DNA of 64,000 nucleotides, from NCBI GenBank assembly GCA_012934845.2, contig WNNJ02000360.1, positions 186,001-250,000 of the forward strand, written 5' to 3'. The position numbers and the translations under genes were made by a program. This stretch comes from Pomphorhynchus laevis. Taxonomy: Eukaryota; Acanthocephala; Palaeacanthocephala; Echinorhynchida; Pomphorhynchidae. The notes below the pieces were generated by a model, which was not told where the DNA came from, ran no database searches, and was given only the letters and a program-made list of their open reading frames with translations. Below, one piece after another: positions 34,655 through 45,959 of the stretch; position 1 is the first letter of the stretch; every line of letters starts with the position of its first letter.

Positions 34655-36350
34655 AGTGAAGCGTCGGAGCCCATTTCGGAAGAAAGTGTTGGGGAGGAAC
34701 GGACTCTCCGATTTGAATGCGAGTGGTGTTGAATTATCGAAATTTTGCTCTCGTAACAACTTGAGCATAACCTACACAATGTTTGAACATAAGAAGATTC
34801 AAAGATGTACATGGCATCATGATTCTCTCAGTCAAAGATCAATGCTAGATTTTGCGATCGCGTCATTTTATCTGAGACGTTATGTTCTAGACACTCGTTA
34901 GAAGGGAAACTAAGCGGTCAACCGATAACTACCTTGTTGTTAGTAATCTTCGATGTCAATATCTGATGCTAGGTAAGTCTGGTAAACCCAAATATTGTCT
35001 GAGGACGCGCTTGGAGCGTCTAACAGATGTTTTTGTCAAAGAACATTTTCTAGCTACATCCGAGACGACTTATCTCACTTGCCAAGAGAGGTGAAGAACA
35101 TTGATCAGGAATGGGAGATGTTCATATTCTCGATTACCTATGCGACTGTGAAAAGTTGTGCCTCGAAGGCTCTAGGAGTTTGTCGTGCAGGTTATTTTTG
35201 TACTGTTTGGTGGACACCAACGGTTAGAGATTTCGTCCAACAGAGGAAGCTGGATTATAAGGCAACTTTGTCAGATAAATCAGTGTAATCTGTAGACAAG
35301 TAACAAAGGGCAATGAGAGTCTCGCCTAAAGCAGTTATCGAAGCGAAGAAGAGGCTTGGGAGAAGTTAGAAGATCACTTAGAACTTGATTAGATGCCGCT
35401 TTTTTGATGTTCTGAAGCACGATCAATAACCTTCGAGTTTGAAATGGGAAAATTTCTGAAACTGTTCATGACAAGAGTGGGTATATGCTGACTGACATTG
35501 ATAAAATTCTAGTTTGTTGGAAATACCATTTTAGCGGTCTTCGTAATCCATGGGATATGCCTTTTCTTGTAGAAGGAGAGCCTTTAGAACCAACGGAAGA
35601 GCTTACCTCTTTAGAAGAGATCATCGCTGTTGTTAAAATCTTCGTAATGGCAAGTTTTCTGGAGTAGATAAGATTAGACCTGAAGCGTTAAAGGCTCTTG
35701 ACGTTGTAAGCATAAAGTGGATAACACGGATCTTCAACGTTGCATAGAAGTCGGGCAAGGTTCCTTGTTAGAAGCGAACTAAACTAGTGGTAGCGATCTT
35801 TAAGATAGGTGAACAAAGTGTGTGTTCTAATTATCGGGGCATAACCCTTCTTAGTCAAAGTGGGAAGTTATATGATAGGATTCTTGAGTTATGGATACGG
35901 CTTTTAGTTAAGAGACAGTTACAAGAGAAAAAAGGCGGCTTTAGTTCAGGTTGTGAAACTACGGATAAGCAATTTATTCTCTCAACTATCATCAAATGGT
36001 CTTGGGAGTTCGCTCTACCGATCTACATGTGTTTTAAAGATTTTAAGAAGGCTTCTGACATCCGCTTTGTCGGATGTCGGTCTTCAGTTTGGTTCAATCA
36101 AAATACATTCTCTGCCTTTTGCAGGTGATGCTGATTTGTTGGCTTATGTCCTGATGTCTACTAGATCGATTGTCAATGGAATGCAAAGCAGCACGTATGT
36201 TTGTTATTACCTCCAAGACAATTTCTATGTGTTCATCACGGATTAAGGTACCAAATGTCAACCCGGCTTAAGGGAAATGTTATTCCTGATGTTGAAGAAC
36301 TTTAAGTAACTTGGGGTAGTGTTCTGGAAGCAGAAGTGAACAGGGAACAA
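34655..36350 (+). mobile_element. LINE-B, endonuclease end to RT, decayed
   Basis: The frame 34656-34901 reads GVELSKFCSRNNLSITYTMF and then LDFAIASFYLRR, the second half of the endonuclease. The frame at 34995-35288 gives VWWTPTVRDFVQQRKLDYKA. RT follows with VVAIFKIGEQSVCSNYRGIT and LLSQSGKLYDRIL (35787-35890), GGFSSGCETTDKQF, and a palm block LQFGSIKIHSLPFAGDADLL near 36090. Stops and frameshifts are frequent. At about 36355 the sequence changes to an RTE-1 copy in the same direction. Confidence 0.7.
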
Positions 36351-36354
36351 GTAT

Positions 36355-38178
36355 AGAGGCATATTGCATACCATATCAGATAAAATACTTTGCCATACAA
36401 ATCAGATCAGGTAAATAAGTATATTAAAGCCAACAAAAGATACATTGAGTGTAAGACATAATTCTGGACAGAAGATGTGAAAGCAAAAGTCAAAGACAAC
36501 AAACGACTATTCCATGTCTTTCGCAGTGACAAGACACAGGCCGAGTGGCATGCATACCACGATACCAATAGAAACACTAAAAATACCGTTGCTGGTGCGA
36601 TCCACTATGATTAAGTACAAAAAAGACTAGATACATGAGATGGCGAGCGGCACTCGTTTCGGCTTGTGACGCTCAGTCATAAAAACACGCCGGGCATCGA
36701 AAAGTTTTACTGCATCAACGGAAGGGACGGTAAACTAATAAGTGATCTACCGAAAGTTATAGATAGATGGCGTGATCACTTTGAGGAAATCTCGAATGAA
36801 GGGTATCTACACTCCGATCCCACAAACTACAGTAACGTCCGGTCTACTATCTCAAATAACCAGAGACGAAATGGAGGAAACACTAAAGTGTATAGCCAAT
36901 AGCAAAATTACATACCCAGATGACTTTGCGGCTGAGTTCTGGAAAGCCAAAAGCTGGAACCCGATCCCATGTCTTACCAATTTCTTCAACAAGATCATTG
37001 ATTAACAAAGATACCAAACGACTTTCAGAGCAGTACAACTATACCGAAATAGAAAAATAAGGAGTATCCAGCCAGCTGATTCAATTATCGTTCGATTCGT
37101 TTGGTTTTGCAAATTATAGAGATCTTTGAGTGAATACTAGGCAAGCGTATCCGAGATATCGTTGATATTTCCACCAACCAAACTGGATTTGTCAAAAATT
37201 GTAGCACTACTGACGAAATTTATGCAGCACGACTGATCCTCGAAAAGCACCTTGGGAGAAATCAACCCGTCCACTTTACATTCTTGGACTTGCAGAAAGC
37301 ATTTGATCGTATCCCACGCGAATTAATCTGATATGCACGATAGGTAGTGTTGCACTATCAGAACACCAAGAGCTGAGTTTTAAAAACAGTTGGAATGTTC
37401 GCAAATATTTTGAATATCATTGGAAGTATACTAATAAAGCGCACTCTCGCCGACCCTATTCAACACAGTCAAGGACGTTATCACGCTTGATATCCAAAGT
37501 CCTATTCCCTATACTATTATCTAAGCAGACGATGTCATGCTGGCATCGGACAACAAGAACGATCTAGAATTAATTAAAGTGTGGAATAACCCACTCGCAC
37601 AATACGGACAACCACTTAATCTAGACAAGACTGAATACCTCTCAACAGACAAATAGGAATGTTAAGTTGACAAAATGGCGGGAGACAAAAACCGTTCCGT
37701 GTATCGTTGAATTCAAGACTACCTGAAGTCAAATATTTACGTCTCGTCATCCACCCTGTGGCCATCAATCATGGAGAGCAAAATGCTGTAATGAATTAGT
37801 GGAGTAACGCGTTGTGATCACTTAAGAAATGTGGACATCCTTCAAAGATACGGAGTGCTCCCAATCATACGCAAAATACAAAGGGTCAGACTATGAGCCA
37901 CGTGTTATATGCTGAAAACTTCTCCTTCGCTAAGACTTATCTGGAATATGAAATCGGAGGCATGCGCCCGAAAGGTGGACTAAAATGACGATGACTGGAT
38001 GGCCTACACACAGGTCTCAAGACTTTTAGACTTCTCCCGAATCAGGCTCCGATATGACCAAATGGAAGATCAAATTCTACATGGCCGACCACAGAGCGGG
38101 ATAAATGCTACAGAAAAAAGAAGAGTATATTATATTATGAACATAGTCAAAGACATGATTACTGACAACACATTTAAT
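36355..38178 (+). mobile_element. RTE-type LINE ('RTE-1b'), 3' two thirds, decayed
   Basis: This is the same family as the LINE at 3.6-10 kb. It shows KVKDNKRLFHVF near 36490, IEKFYCINGRDGKLISDLPK (36690), ISNEGYLHSDP, DDFAAEFWKAKSWNPIPCLT (36920), QTGFVKNCSTTDE (37180), FTFLDLQKAFDRIPRELI (37280), QADDVMLASDNKND (37520) and a C-terminal domain to about 38110. The region between FVKNC and FLDL is uninterrupted, and so shows the empty site of the insertion in RTE-1a. Many stops and frameshifts. Confidence 0.75.
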
Positions 38179-38580
38179 TAAAGTTTGTTTGTTTCATCTA
38201 TTCAATTTTATCACAATATAGCGTATATACGATAGAACAATTTCTCTCTTAAAATATCGAATCTAATATTCAATGGGTTGTTACAAGATTTTAATTTCTA
38301 CTTGTGATTATCAAATTTAATATCTAATGGATAACAAATTCAATAAGATGTAATATAATATTATAACTTATTATATCAAATAATAAGTTACATATAAGTA
38401 TATATAACGCATTCACTAATATTTTTGAGAAAATTTATTGTTACATAATAATCGTTGTCTTCTGTAAAGCATTGATTAAAGCAATAGTCTTTTTTATAAT
38501 TCTATAAGCTAATTTGCAATAAAAGATAGATCTGTAAACAATACAATTGATTTAAAATCGATTTACACCCACTTTATGAT
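38179..38580. other. AT-rich 3' flank of the hexosaminidase-like gene
   Basis: No gene is seen. On the minus strand this is the 3' untranslated and downstream region of the gene that ends at 38581. Confidence 0.5.
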
Positions 38581-40294
38581 CTATTCACCTAATAGGCATT
38601 TTCCTGTATTCTGAGTGCACCAATAGGGTTCAACACTTTCTACATTGAAACCGATTGATTTTAACCACCATGAATAATACCCTATTCTGGTAAAACCACC
38701 CAAGTAGTTATTTGTCGGATTACTCCAAAATCGCTCAGCTAATCCAGCAGCTTTTAAAAGCATTCGTTCATCTGTATTATAGCTACCTGAAAAATATGAA
38801 TAAAGCATCCCTTCGCCTCCTAATATTTTGTTACTCCCTATTACTCTGTTTTGAGCAGTAATATCATAGGAAGCGTGCCATCCCAATGGTCTGTTGCAGT
38901 TACCGGTAACTTGATATTGTGAGTACTGACCATATCCACAGTCCCATCTTGCTCTATCCTCAGGAGACAATATCAATCTGTAACCCCGTGTAATGAGTTC
39001 CTGTATCCATGCAATATTTTCTTCTTCAGTAACTTGTACAATAAATTTATTAGGAGAAAGCCATTCAGTCGTATCATTTAGCAAATCGTTTGAGAAAATA
39101 ATTACTTCTCCACCTCGTGCAATAATCATATCAGCAATATCATTCAAAAGATTTGCCCATAATCTGTTTCCTTCTTCGGTATTTATACCTGACCAACAAC
39201 TGATGTCAACACCTGAACCGCCTAGATGGTATATCGATTTACCGAATAATGCAATTATCTCACTGTACAAACTTTTCACTAGTTCAACTGCATTCGGATT
39301 AACAATATTAAGTTGACCACATGGCGGGTTTTTACATTTGTTATTATACGGTGGTTGATTGTAGCATACTACTAGATCTCCGATATTAGCGTTACTGCCC
39401 CATTGCCATCCCGATCCCATCGGTGCAGGTATTGGTACCTCTGGTATAAGCCGAATTCCTACCATATTTGCATATTCCATAATCGACAAAATATCTAGTG
39501 TACTGTATACTTTGTTAGCTGCGTATGCGCCATAACGAGCAAGCTTTGAATTTTTAAGTGTAATTAATGGAAAGCTCGATGAATCAGTGATATGCCAATG
39601 AATTGTATTTATTTTGCTTAGTGATAATCCTAGAAGCAACCTTTTAATCGCATCTACTGTCATGAAATTGTGGGCGGTATCCAGCATTACCCCGCGATGA
39701 CTGTATGCTGGCCGGTCAGGAATGTGAAAGCTTGATGGCATTAAATACAACTGAGTTAATGGATCATAGATGATAAGCTGCAGTAACGTTATGATAGCAT
39801 GACGAGCACCAAAATTGTTATCAGAAATTATAATTATATCTGGAGAATCGTTATCTTTACTTAGCACGTATCCTTCGTATGTATCGTAAGACAATCGTTC
39901 TTTGTTCAGATCCACAATTACTTTTACTCTAACTGGGATTGCTTGCTTGTTTTTATATAATGAAGGTTCTTTGTTGTTACTGAAATAAAATGCGGGCGCG
40001 CCTTTAAACAATTGTTCGAACAGCTCTTCGTAATGTTTAGTAAACGATTTATAAGCCATCGAATCATACGATGAATGATATTTAAATTCAACATTAAAGC
40101 TACGCTGCATTATATCAATTGGTATTAAATCCTTAGAAATCTTAAATGCTTCTGACGGGTAAGGCCACAGAGTTCCTCCTTCACCACATGTTAATCTGCA
40201 CACTGGCATTGAAATGTTGTTATGGATTTCCGGACCAATTATACGTCTACATTGATTTTCAGGTTGCCTACATACCCAATTAATAGATCCAACA
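38581..40294 (-). CDS. Beta-hexosaminidase-like protein (GH20), catalytic residues lost; 3' exon
   Basis: About 570 codons are open without interruption and show the GH20 family throughout. There is an N-terminal Cys-rich tag (NWVCRQPENQCRR), PVCRLTCGEGGTLWPYP, the small alpha/beta domain, the TIM-barrel start YSHRGVMLDTAHNFMTVDAI, and INTIHWHITDSSSFPL. The later part has GWQWGSNANIGDLVVCYN, CGQLNIVNP and LAERFWSNPT. Family members remove terminal N-acetylhexosamines from chitin oligomers or glycans. Here the catalytic Asp-Glu of the GGDEV motif is Ser-Gly (GGSGVDISCW; ORF residues 372-373). The Asp and His of the usual PExDxPxH motif are both Pro (PEVPIPAP), and the Trp-x-Glu loop reads LYSYFSGS. 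It is therefore very likely an inactive, perhaps sugar-binding, paralogue. The exon start at 40294 follows a good acceptor (TTTCAATTTGTTTTAG), so the Met at 40329 is probably intronic and a 5' exon with the signal or membrane anchor lies elsewhere. Confidence 0.85.
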
Positions 40295-40474
40295 CTAAAA
40301 CAAATTGAAAGCTTGTTAAAAAATAACACACTTTCGTAAATTATACTATTTATGTATTAACTCCTTGCATTTTGAAAATTGCAAAATCAAAATATAGTAA
40401 TTCGAATAAATGATAACAAAGTGATTAAATGAGGCTACATTAAACTATTTTAAATATGCACATTATAGGAGTAT
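40295..40474 (-). other. Probable intron upstream of the hexosaminidase-like exon
   Basis: On the minus strand the sequence runs T-rich into TTTTAG at 40295-40300, a good 3' splice site directly before conserved coding sequence. No upstream exon with recognisable coding sequence was found between here and 42 kb, so the intron is long or filled with repeats. Confidence 0.5.
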
Positions 40475-40680
40475 ACCTATATTATATTGGAATTCAAAAT
40501 TACATAAAAATCCAATAACGCCTAGGTTCATATGTAGTTATTTTAAATGCACATTAAAACCACTCTGTTTATACGAATAAAATACTTAAAGTAAATAAAG
40601 CACATTTCAAAAAATATTGTAAGGTAATCGAAATTAATACTGGTATAAAATACTATTTTAGTATTAATTCTACCCGAAAT
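40475..40680 (+). mobile_element. Naiad-like Penelope RT fragment
   Basis: This matches 58590-58790 of the complete copy: the segment TATATTGGAATTCAAAATTA, then CCTAGGTTCATATGTAGT, and ATCGAAATTAATACTGGTAT up to AGTATTAATTCTAC. It is diverged and out of frame, a short relic. Confidence 0.65.
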
Positions 40681-40900
40681 GTGCCTACCACAGACGCCTA
40701 GCCCCTAATGGGGCGTTTCGAACTTGGTCTACTCATCACTACAGGGTGGAATTTTATTCATATGTATACTTAGGATTAAGTACTGTCTAAGTTGTGTAGC
40801 TACCGGTCCACATTGATGAGACCACCCTGTAGTGATAAGTAGACTAAGTTCGAAACTCCCCATTTGGAGCTAGCCGTCTGTAGTAGGCGCATTCCATGGT
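40681..40900. ncRNA. Two decayed, inverted hammerhead-ribozyme-like units
   Basis: The minus-strand unit (about 40757-40681) keeps GAAAC, a stem III (CGCC...GGCG) and GTC|TGTGG but lacks the CUGAUGA half. The plus-strand unit (about 40825-40895) has CCACATTGATGAGAC, TTCGAAAC and CCGTCTGTAG, so the core C is T and stem II is weakened. Both are clearly related to the complete unit at 60966-61043. They lie between a Naiad fragment and an RTE-type leader, as that unit does. Confidence 0.55.
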
Positions 40901-40977
40901 GAAATTGTTAAAGAAATTATAATTCAAACTATGCAATATTATACTAAATAATATTAATATATATTAATACCATCAAA

Positions 40978-41555
40978 TGACCGGCATAGCTTGTGCCACA
41001 ACGCGCGTCCTCAGGTTGCGGATAAGGAAATGACCTGCAGATATGCAGGTTATCTGTGATATAAGCAAGCTTCGGCTTGACGAATAAGTAGTCGCGGATA
41101 GCAAGCAGTAGCGTTATCGCGATGGCGACGTAGAGCGTGGCGGCAATACGTCTATAAAATCCATCCATCTTATGGGATTTGACGCTATGATATGGCGAGT
41201 CGATCCCGCCATTAAATAAGGATCTGCCACTTGTTGCCGGACAAGTTATACTATTGGTTTAGTACCGGTTAGGCCCACCGCTTATAACTGTTGTTGACGA
41301 TAGGCACTGCGACAAGCCAGTCACAAAACACATGGACGCATCTTAAAATAAAATGATAAAGTCTTCCGATTCTCGCACTATGATTAGGGCGAACACTGCA
41401 ATCGACGCGGCAGGGCGAGACCCGGCTCGGCCGAAAAATATACTAGAGTCCCGATGCAAGGACGGAGTAGGGACATAAGCAAGCCAGTCCAAAGGAATGA
41501 GGAATCGACAGGCGAAAAGATTTGTGTGGCATCTCTAAACGTGGGTACACAAAGC
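40978..41555 (+). mobile_element. RTE-type LINE ('RTE-1c'), 5' leader and start of endonuclease
   Basis: This is homologous to 9445-10000 read on the minus strand. It has the leader with hairpin at 41034-41049 (CCTGCAGATATGCAGG), the GGCGAGTCGATCCCGCC inverted repeat, then the N-terminal segment with NTAIDAAGRDPARPKNI and the endonuclease start ICVASLNVGT. It breaks off right after GTGGGTAC. It has diverged by several percent. Confidence 0.75.
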
Positions 41556-41589
41556 AGGATAAACGCTAACAAAAAATAATGATTTTTAT

Positions 41590-42115
41590 TTGTCATTTTT
41601 ACAAATTATAGAGAAATTTGTCAACAAACAAGGTCTTTTAATTTATTTAATGAATTTTCGAATGCAACTGCATTCATCTTCAGATCTACAAAAAAAAACA
41701 TTTAAAGTTTAGGAATTAAAATGCAATTCAATAAGAACAAAAATCGAAAGCCAATGCTTCGTGAACTATGCATACCGTACTACAAAATGATCATATGACA
41801 ATATGAGAATTGCGTCAAACTTATTGTTATCAAATGTGTGGCAATTTTTTCTTGAAGAAATTAACAAGCCACATAAATTAGTCTTTGACAATACACACTC
41901 TCTCTGCGAATTTCTAAAACGTTGTCGAAATCAATGACGTGGTTCATTCTAATACTGTGTTCCACAATTGCACTTACTTTTTAGATTTTTTGTATTTTTG
42001 CGGTGCTGGAAAACCTGCGCTCAAAGGTTTTCCCGTTCGCCCTATATTGACATTATTGCATGATTTACAGGTTATCTTATAAACTGAACCCTGTGTGCTT
42101 TTTGAAGGCTTACTT
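41590..42115 (-). mobile_element. Canonical Penelope-like 3' end with GIY-YIG nuclease
   Basis: On the minus strand near 42085-42000 the frame reads GSVYKITCKSCNNVNIGRTG, equivalent to the GIY (VYKI) and YIG (NIG) strands. HSIRMNHVIDFDNVLEIRR follows near 41960. This is the C-terminal GIY-YIG of an ordinary Penelope-like element, as in the 24860-25190 remnant. The untranslated tail carries GCATTCATCTTCAGATCTAC. Frame breaks are present and no RT is attached. Confidence 0.6.
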
Positions 42116-42149
42116 TTAATCAAATTAGCCAATCATTGCGTTATTTTAT

Positions 42150-44400
42150 TAAAGAGCATGTCGTTGTTGTTATTCAATGTACAACCCGTATATTCTTGAT
42201 GCCTTGTCTATACGGTTTGCTGTGCGTTGCGCATCATCAGATGATTCTGTCAGTACGACCACATCATCCACATAGTCAGATCAGAAAGCATAACATTGCT
42301 TGGATGCAAGCGTATACCTTCACTGTGCTGGTCAAATGTTTCCAAAGGAGATGGTCAATGACAATGTTGAATAGTTCTGGTGAAAGTACACCTCCCTGTC
42401 AAACACTTGAACTAACAGAAAACGACCTTCCGATATAGCTAACTTCTCACACGACAGACATAGTATTTTCATAGATTGCACCGATAAGTTCACACATGCG
42501 CGTAGGAAAACATCCTCGTTTCGGTCTAAATCCAGCTTGATTTTCTTTTGCTTGGATTTGCCGCCACGGCCTAAGTGATATAGGCCGGTGATTCGAACAT
42601 AGTAAAGCGTCCCCCTTTTTTAGTATGGGAATTATAACCGAAGTCTGTCAATCCAAAGGAACCCGATTGTGGTTCCATATGCATAGTAACATATCCGTCA
42701 GATATTCAACAACATCAGGACCATCATGCTTGATAAATTCAGGATAAATTTGATCAAGTCCCGCAAATTTTCTGCATTTTAGTGTGCTAATTACTTGGCT
42801 GATCACACTACTTGTTGGGAGATTATCGTCGATTTCCAATACATCTGTGTGCACAGTGCATACTTGACGTCCTTGAAATATGACATTGTTATATGAGAAT
42901 CCTCGGGTGTCCATCTTCCTGTAGAAATTTGTGAAATGAACTCTCCATCGTTCTAGCCGTACAGACGTTTCGACCACTTTACATGACCTACCGGTCCACA
43001 AGCCTGTAACTCCTCTATTCTGACTAGGTGTGTAGAATCTTCTTATGATACGGAAAAACTTACGCGCATTACTATTATTAGCTGCGTTTTGGGCTTGTTT
43101 TGCAGTTTCTAGCCAATATATCTCTTTATCATGACGGATACTGGCGCGTAATTTGCGAGTAAGAATCGTCGACTCTTTGATATTTCCTGCATCCATGCTT
43201 AACTTTCTCTGTTCGGAGATCATAATAGATGCTTCACTTATCCAATCGTTCCTAAGCCTTTTGCGATAAGGAAAAATATCCTGAGCTGAAGAATATAGCA
43301 CATTCTTGAGTGTTGACCATCGATCACCGATCTGACGAACATCTTTATTTCCTTCCGAGAGTGGGATAAATTTAGATTTAAGCTTGTGCGATACACTATC
43401 AATATATTTCCAATGGATACAATCATTTTCTCGTAGTCGCACATCCGGTTGAATTAACTTTAACCTTGGTGACTTGGGTTTGAATGCCTCTTCAATATCC
43501 AGTATTACCAATGAGTGATCGGTCACTACATCAATTTCCCAATTCAAGCGGCAGTTAGTGATGGCTTTTCTACACCGTATGCGATCCAGTAAAAAGTCGA
43601 TTTGGTTGCAACCCTTGCCGTTAGGCCGTTAGGTTATGTCCACGTTACGAGGTGCCGTTTCCAGTGCCGAAAGCAAGTGTTCATAGCTATCAAGCGGTAC
43701 GTGCTCATCAACTCAAAGAATTTGTCACCGTTCGCACACATTTTGCCAATATTGTGTCTCTCAACGAAGGGCGCGGTCAATTCACTAGACTTAAGTTGAG
43801 CATTGAAGTCGTCGCCGACCACGAGAAAATCACGTGAGGGAATTGCCAGAAAAATCTCATCAAGTTTTTGAAAGAATTCTTCAATGTTTGCAGGAGCCAT
43901 ATTATTTGTTGGACCATAAGCACAGATGACAGTTCAGTTTGAATTTTTGCCTCTTAGTCGTACAGATACCATTATATCGTTAATTGGACTTCAATCAATC
44001 AGGTAGGGCATAATAGATGACCGTATTAATATGGCTACACCTAGTTGGTCGGAACCATTGGTCGGTCCATAGAATAGCATCGTATAGTATTGAGTAGTGC
44101 CGGGGATACTAACGTTGACCGACCCAACATCTGGAATCCGACATTCAGTAGCACAACATATGTCGATGCCACGAATATCTAAAGTTCTGGCCAATAGGAT
44201 CGTTTAAGCGGCTTGCAAAAGTGTTCGCACATTTATAGTCGCAATGCTTAACTTTTTTGAGTTTTGGGAGAATGATTTCGGAATTTGGTATGACCTCCCG
44301 GTTGAAGACTCATAAATCGCTTGTCTAGCCGGACTCACCAAATGGGTTTGATCGGAAATTGTTAGCTTATCTCGCATATGTATTTTTTCGTGTTTATTTT
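42150..44400 (-). mobile_element. LINE-C (endonuclease-RT LINE), 3' truncated
   Basis: The endonuclease comes in pieces: DIRGIDICCATECRIPD and QLGVAILIR (44194-43991), then DFLVVGDDFNAQL (43900-43634, the GDFN block with an extra residue) and WEIDVVTDHSLVILDIEE (the SDH-type block). The frame 43547-42648 continues through a linker to the RT start (LKCRKFAGLDQIYPEFIKHD). Further on, SSVWQGGVLSPELFNIVID lies near 42400 and a decayed YADD region near 42280. It ends at about 42150 against a Penelope fragment. Stops and frameshifts are present but a 299-codon frame is intact, so it is younger than the LINE-B copies. Confidence 0.75.
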
Positions 44401-44700
44401 CTTGATGTTTGTTGTAGGCTGGGATACCACCCGAGTTCCCGACACTCGAGGGGGCAAGTCTTTATTTAATGGCGGGACCATCTCGCCATGTTAATGTGCT
44501 AGCCCATATTTGGTTGATGGCATTTTTAAGAATCAAGAGTGCCAACTCAAAATCCACCACCGTCATAGCACATGCACTGATTGTCCGTGGTTACTTATTT
44601 GTCAAACGGTTGTTTGCTTTTGTCGTAGCTAACCTTCATATCTGAAGGCTAATCCCCTATCCGCAATCGGGGGACGCGCTCGGTGCCCCAGATAGTCCTT
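44401..44700 (-). promoter_or_regulatory. LINE-C 5' leader with RTE-like conserved hairpin
   Basis: The leader shares blocks with the RTE-1 leaders: TTTAATGGCGGGACCATCTC, the hairpin CCTTCATATCTGAAGG at 44633-44648, and CCTATCCGCAATCGGGGGAC. The hairpin differs from RTE-1 by a paired G:C to T:A exchange. This supports a common RNA structure in the 5' ends of two LINE families. Confidence 0.55.
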
Positions 44701-45959
44701 GAGTAACCCCAGATAGGCCCCCTTACATAAAAGCTGGCTTAGCGTTTATCGGGATAAATTTTGGAACAAACTCCGAGTATATTTTGTCATTATCTTTCAT
44801 TCGCCGTAGAAACGAATTAAATTCTCGTTGGCGCACTAATGTCGGGTCTGAATGTAATTTAGTAAATTTATTACACTCCAATAATTTTAGCCCAGACCTA
44901 ATATACTCGGATTTATCAATGACAACAAACGCATGTTTTTTATCTGCTTTACAAACTATAGAGTCTTTTTTTGATGCTCTTTATGACGTTACTAATTTTA
45001 TTTAAACAAATTTTTCTAACAAACATCCACTATCGAATTTAAAGCTATACGTTAATATTTTAGAAATCGACAATTGTATTAGCAAAATTATTTGTGACTC
45101 TTGTTAGTAGCTCAAGATCACAAAATAATCTTGGAGCATCGTATTAAAGAGGAGTATAATTAGGACCTAATTGTAAGACATTCAGTTCAGATGAATATTT
45201 CTGCAAGAACAGAAATATATTTTGGTCAGGATAAAAAATATTTTTTGTCAGGACAGACAAATATTTAACCGTTGTTAGGACAGAAAAATATACAGAAAAA
45301 TATTTCTGTCCTTTTTACATAATATTTGTCTGGTCATATTTAACTTTTGCTAATACGAGAATGCTAGGAGCAACAAGGACTAATGATGAAAAATTTATTA
45401 AGAGCTTTTGTGATTAATTGTCGAAACGTTAGGTAAAATTGAATTTAATTGGTAACTTTTAATTATAGCTTTTAAGAAAATTAAATGTAATGTTTCAATT
45501 TTATTCTTAATTCGCATTACCAATTAATAAACAAAATACTTAAGAAACGTTTCTTAGTATGTTTATGAAATGACAGATCTCGACAGGGACATTACGGAAA
45601 CGCAATGATCGAGCAGGTGAATTCATGAGGAGTTAGACAATGAAAGTGATTATCTAAATGCTAACCTGATTACTAAAATTGTAAAGACAATAATAAAATA
45701 TTTATTCCTTTATATTTAAATTTGAAAAACAAATTCTCTTCAGAAAATTAATAGACAGAATATAATTTAATAAATTAAAAGCATAATTTAATTTTACCTG
45801 TGTGATGGAATAACATAATATATCAGAAGTAATAATTCCAATTTTAGGTACATTTTCTAAACATAAAGAAGAAAATTTAAAAATTTAAAAATTTAAATAT
45901 ATAAAACTGGCTATTCTTGTTTAAATATTACCTACTCACTTTCCAGATTATTACTGTCA
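44701..45959. other. AT-rich spacer with hairpin-rich repeat
   Basis: No recognised gene. A 73-codon frame at 44784-45005 (+) has no known domain and is not called. Around 45190-45330 repeats of CAGAAATAT and AGGACAGAAAAATAT form an inverted repeat (AGGACAGAAA...TTTCTGTCCT, 45282-45319), as in small non-autonomous transposons. Confidence 0.45.

Noticed and set aside
44784-45005. 73-codon open frame as a host gene
   Set aside because: No recognisable domain, no flanking gene signals, AT-rich surroundings; chance length is likely.
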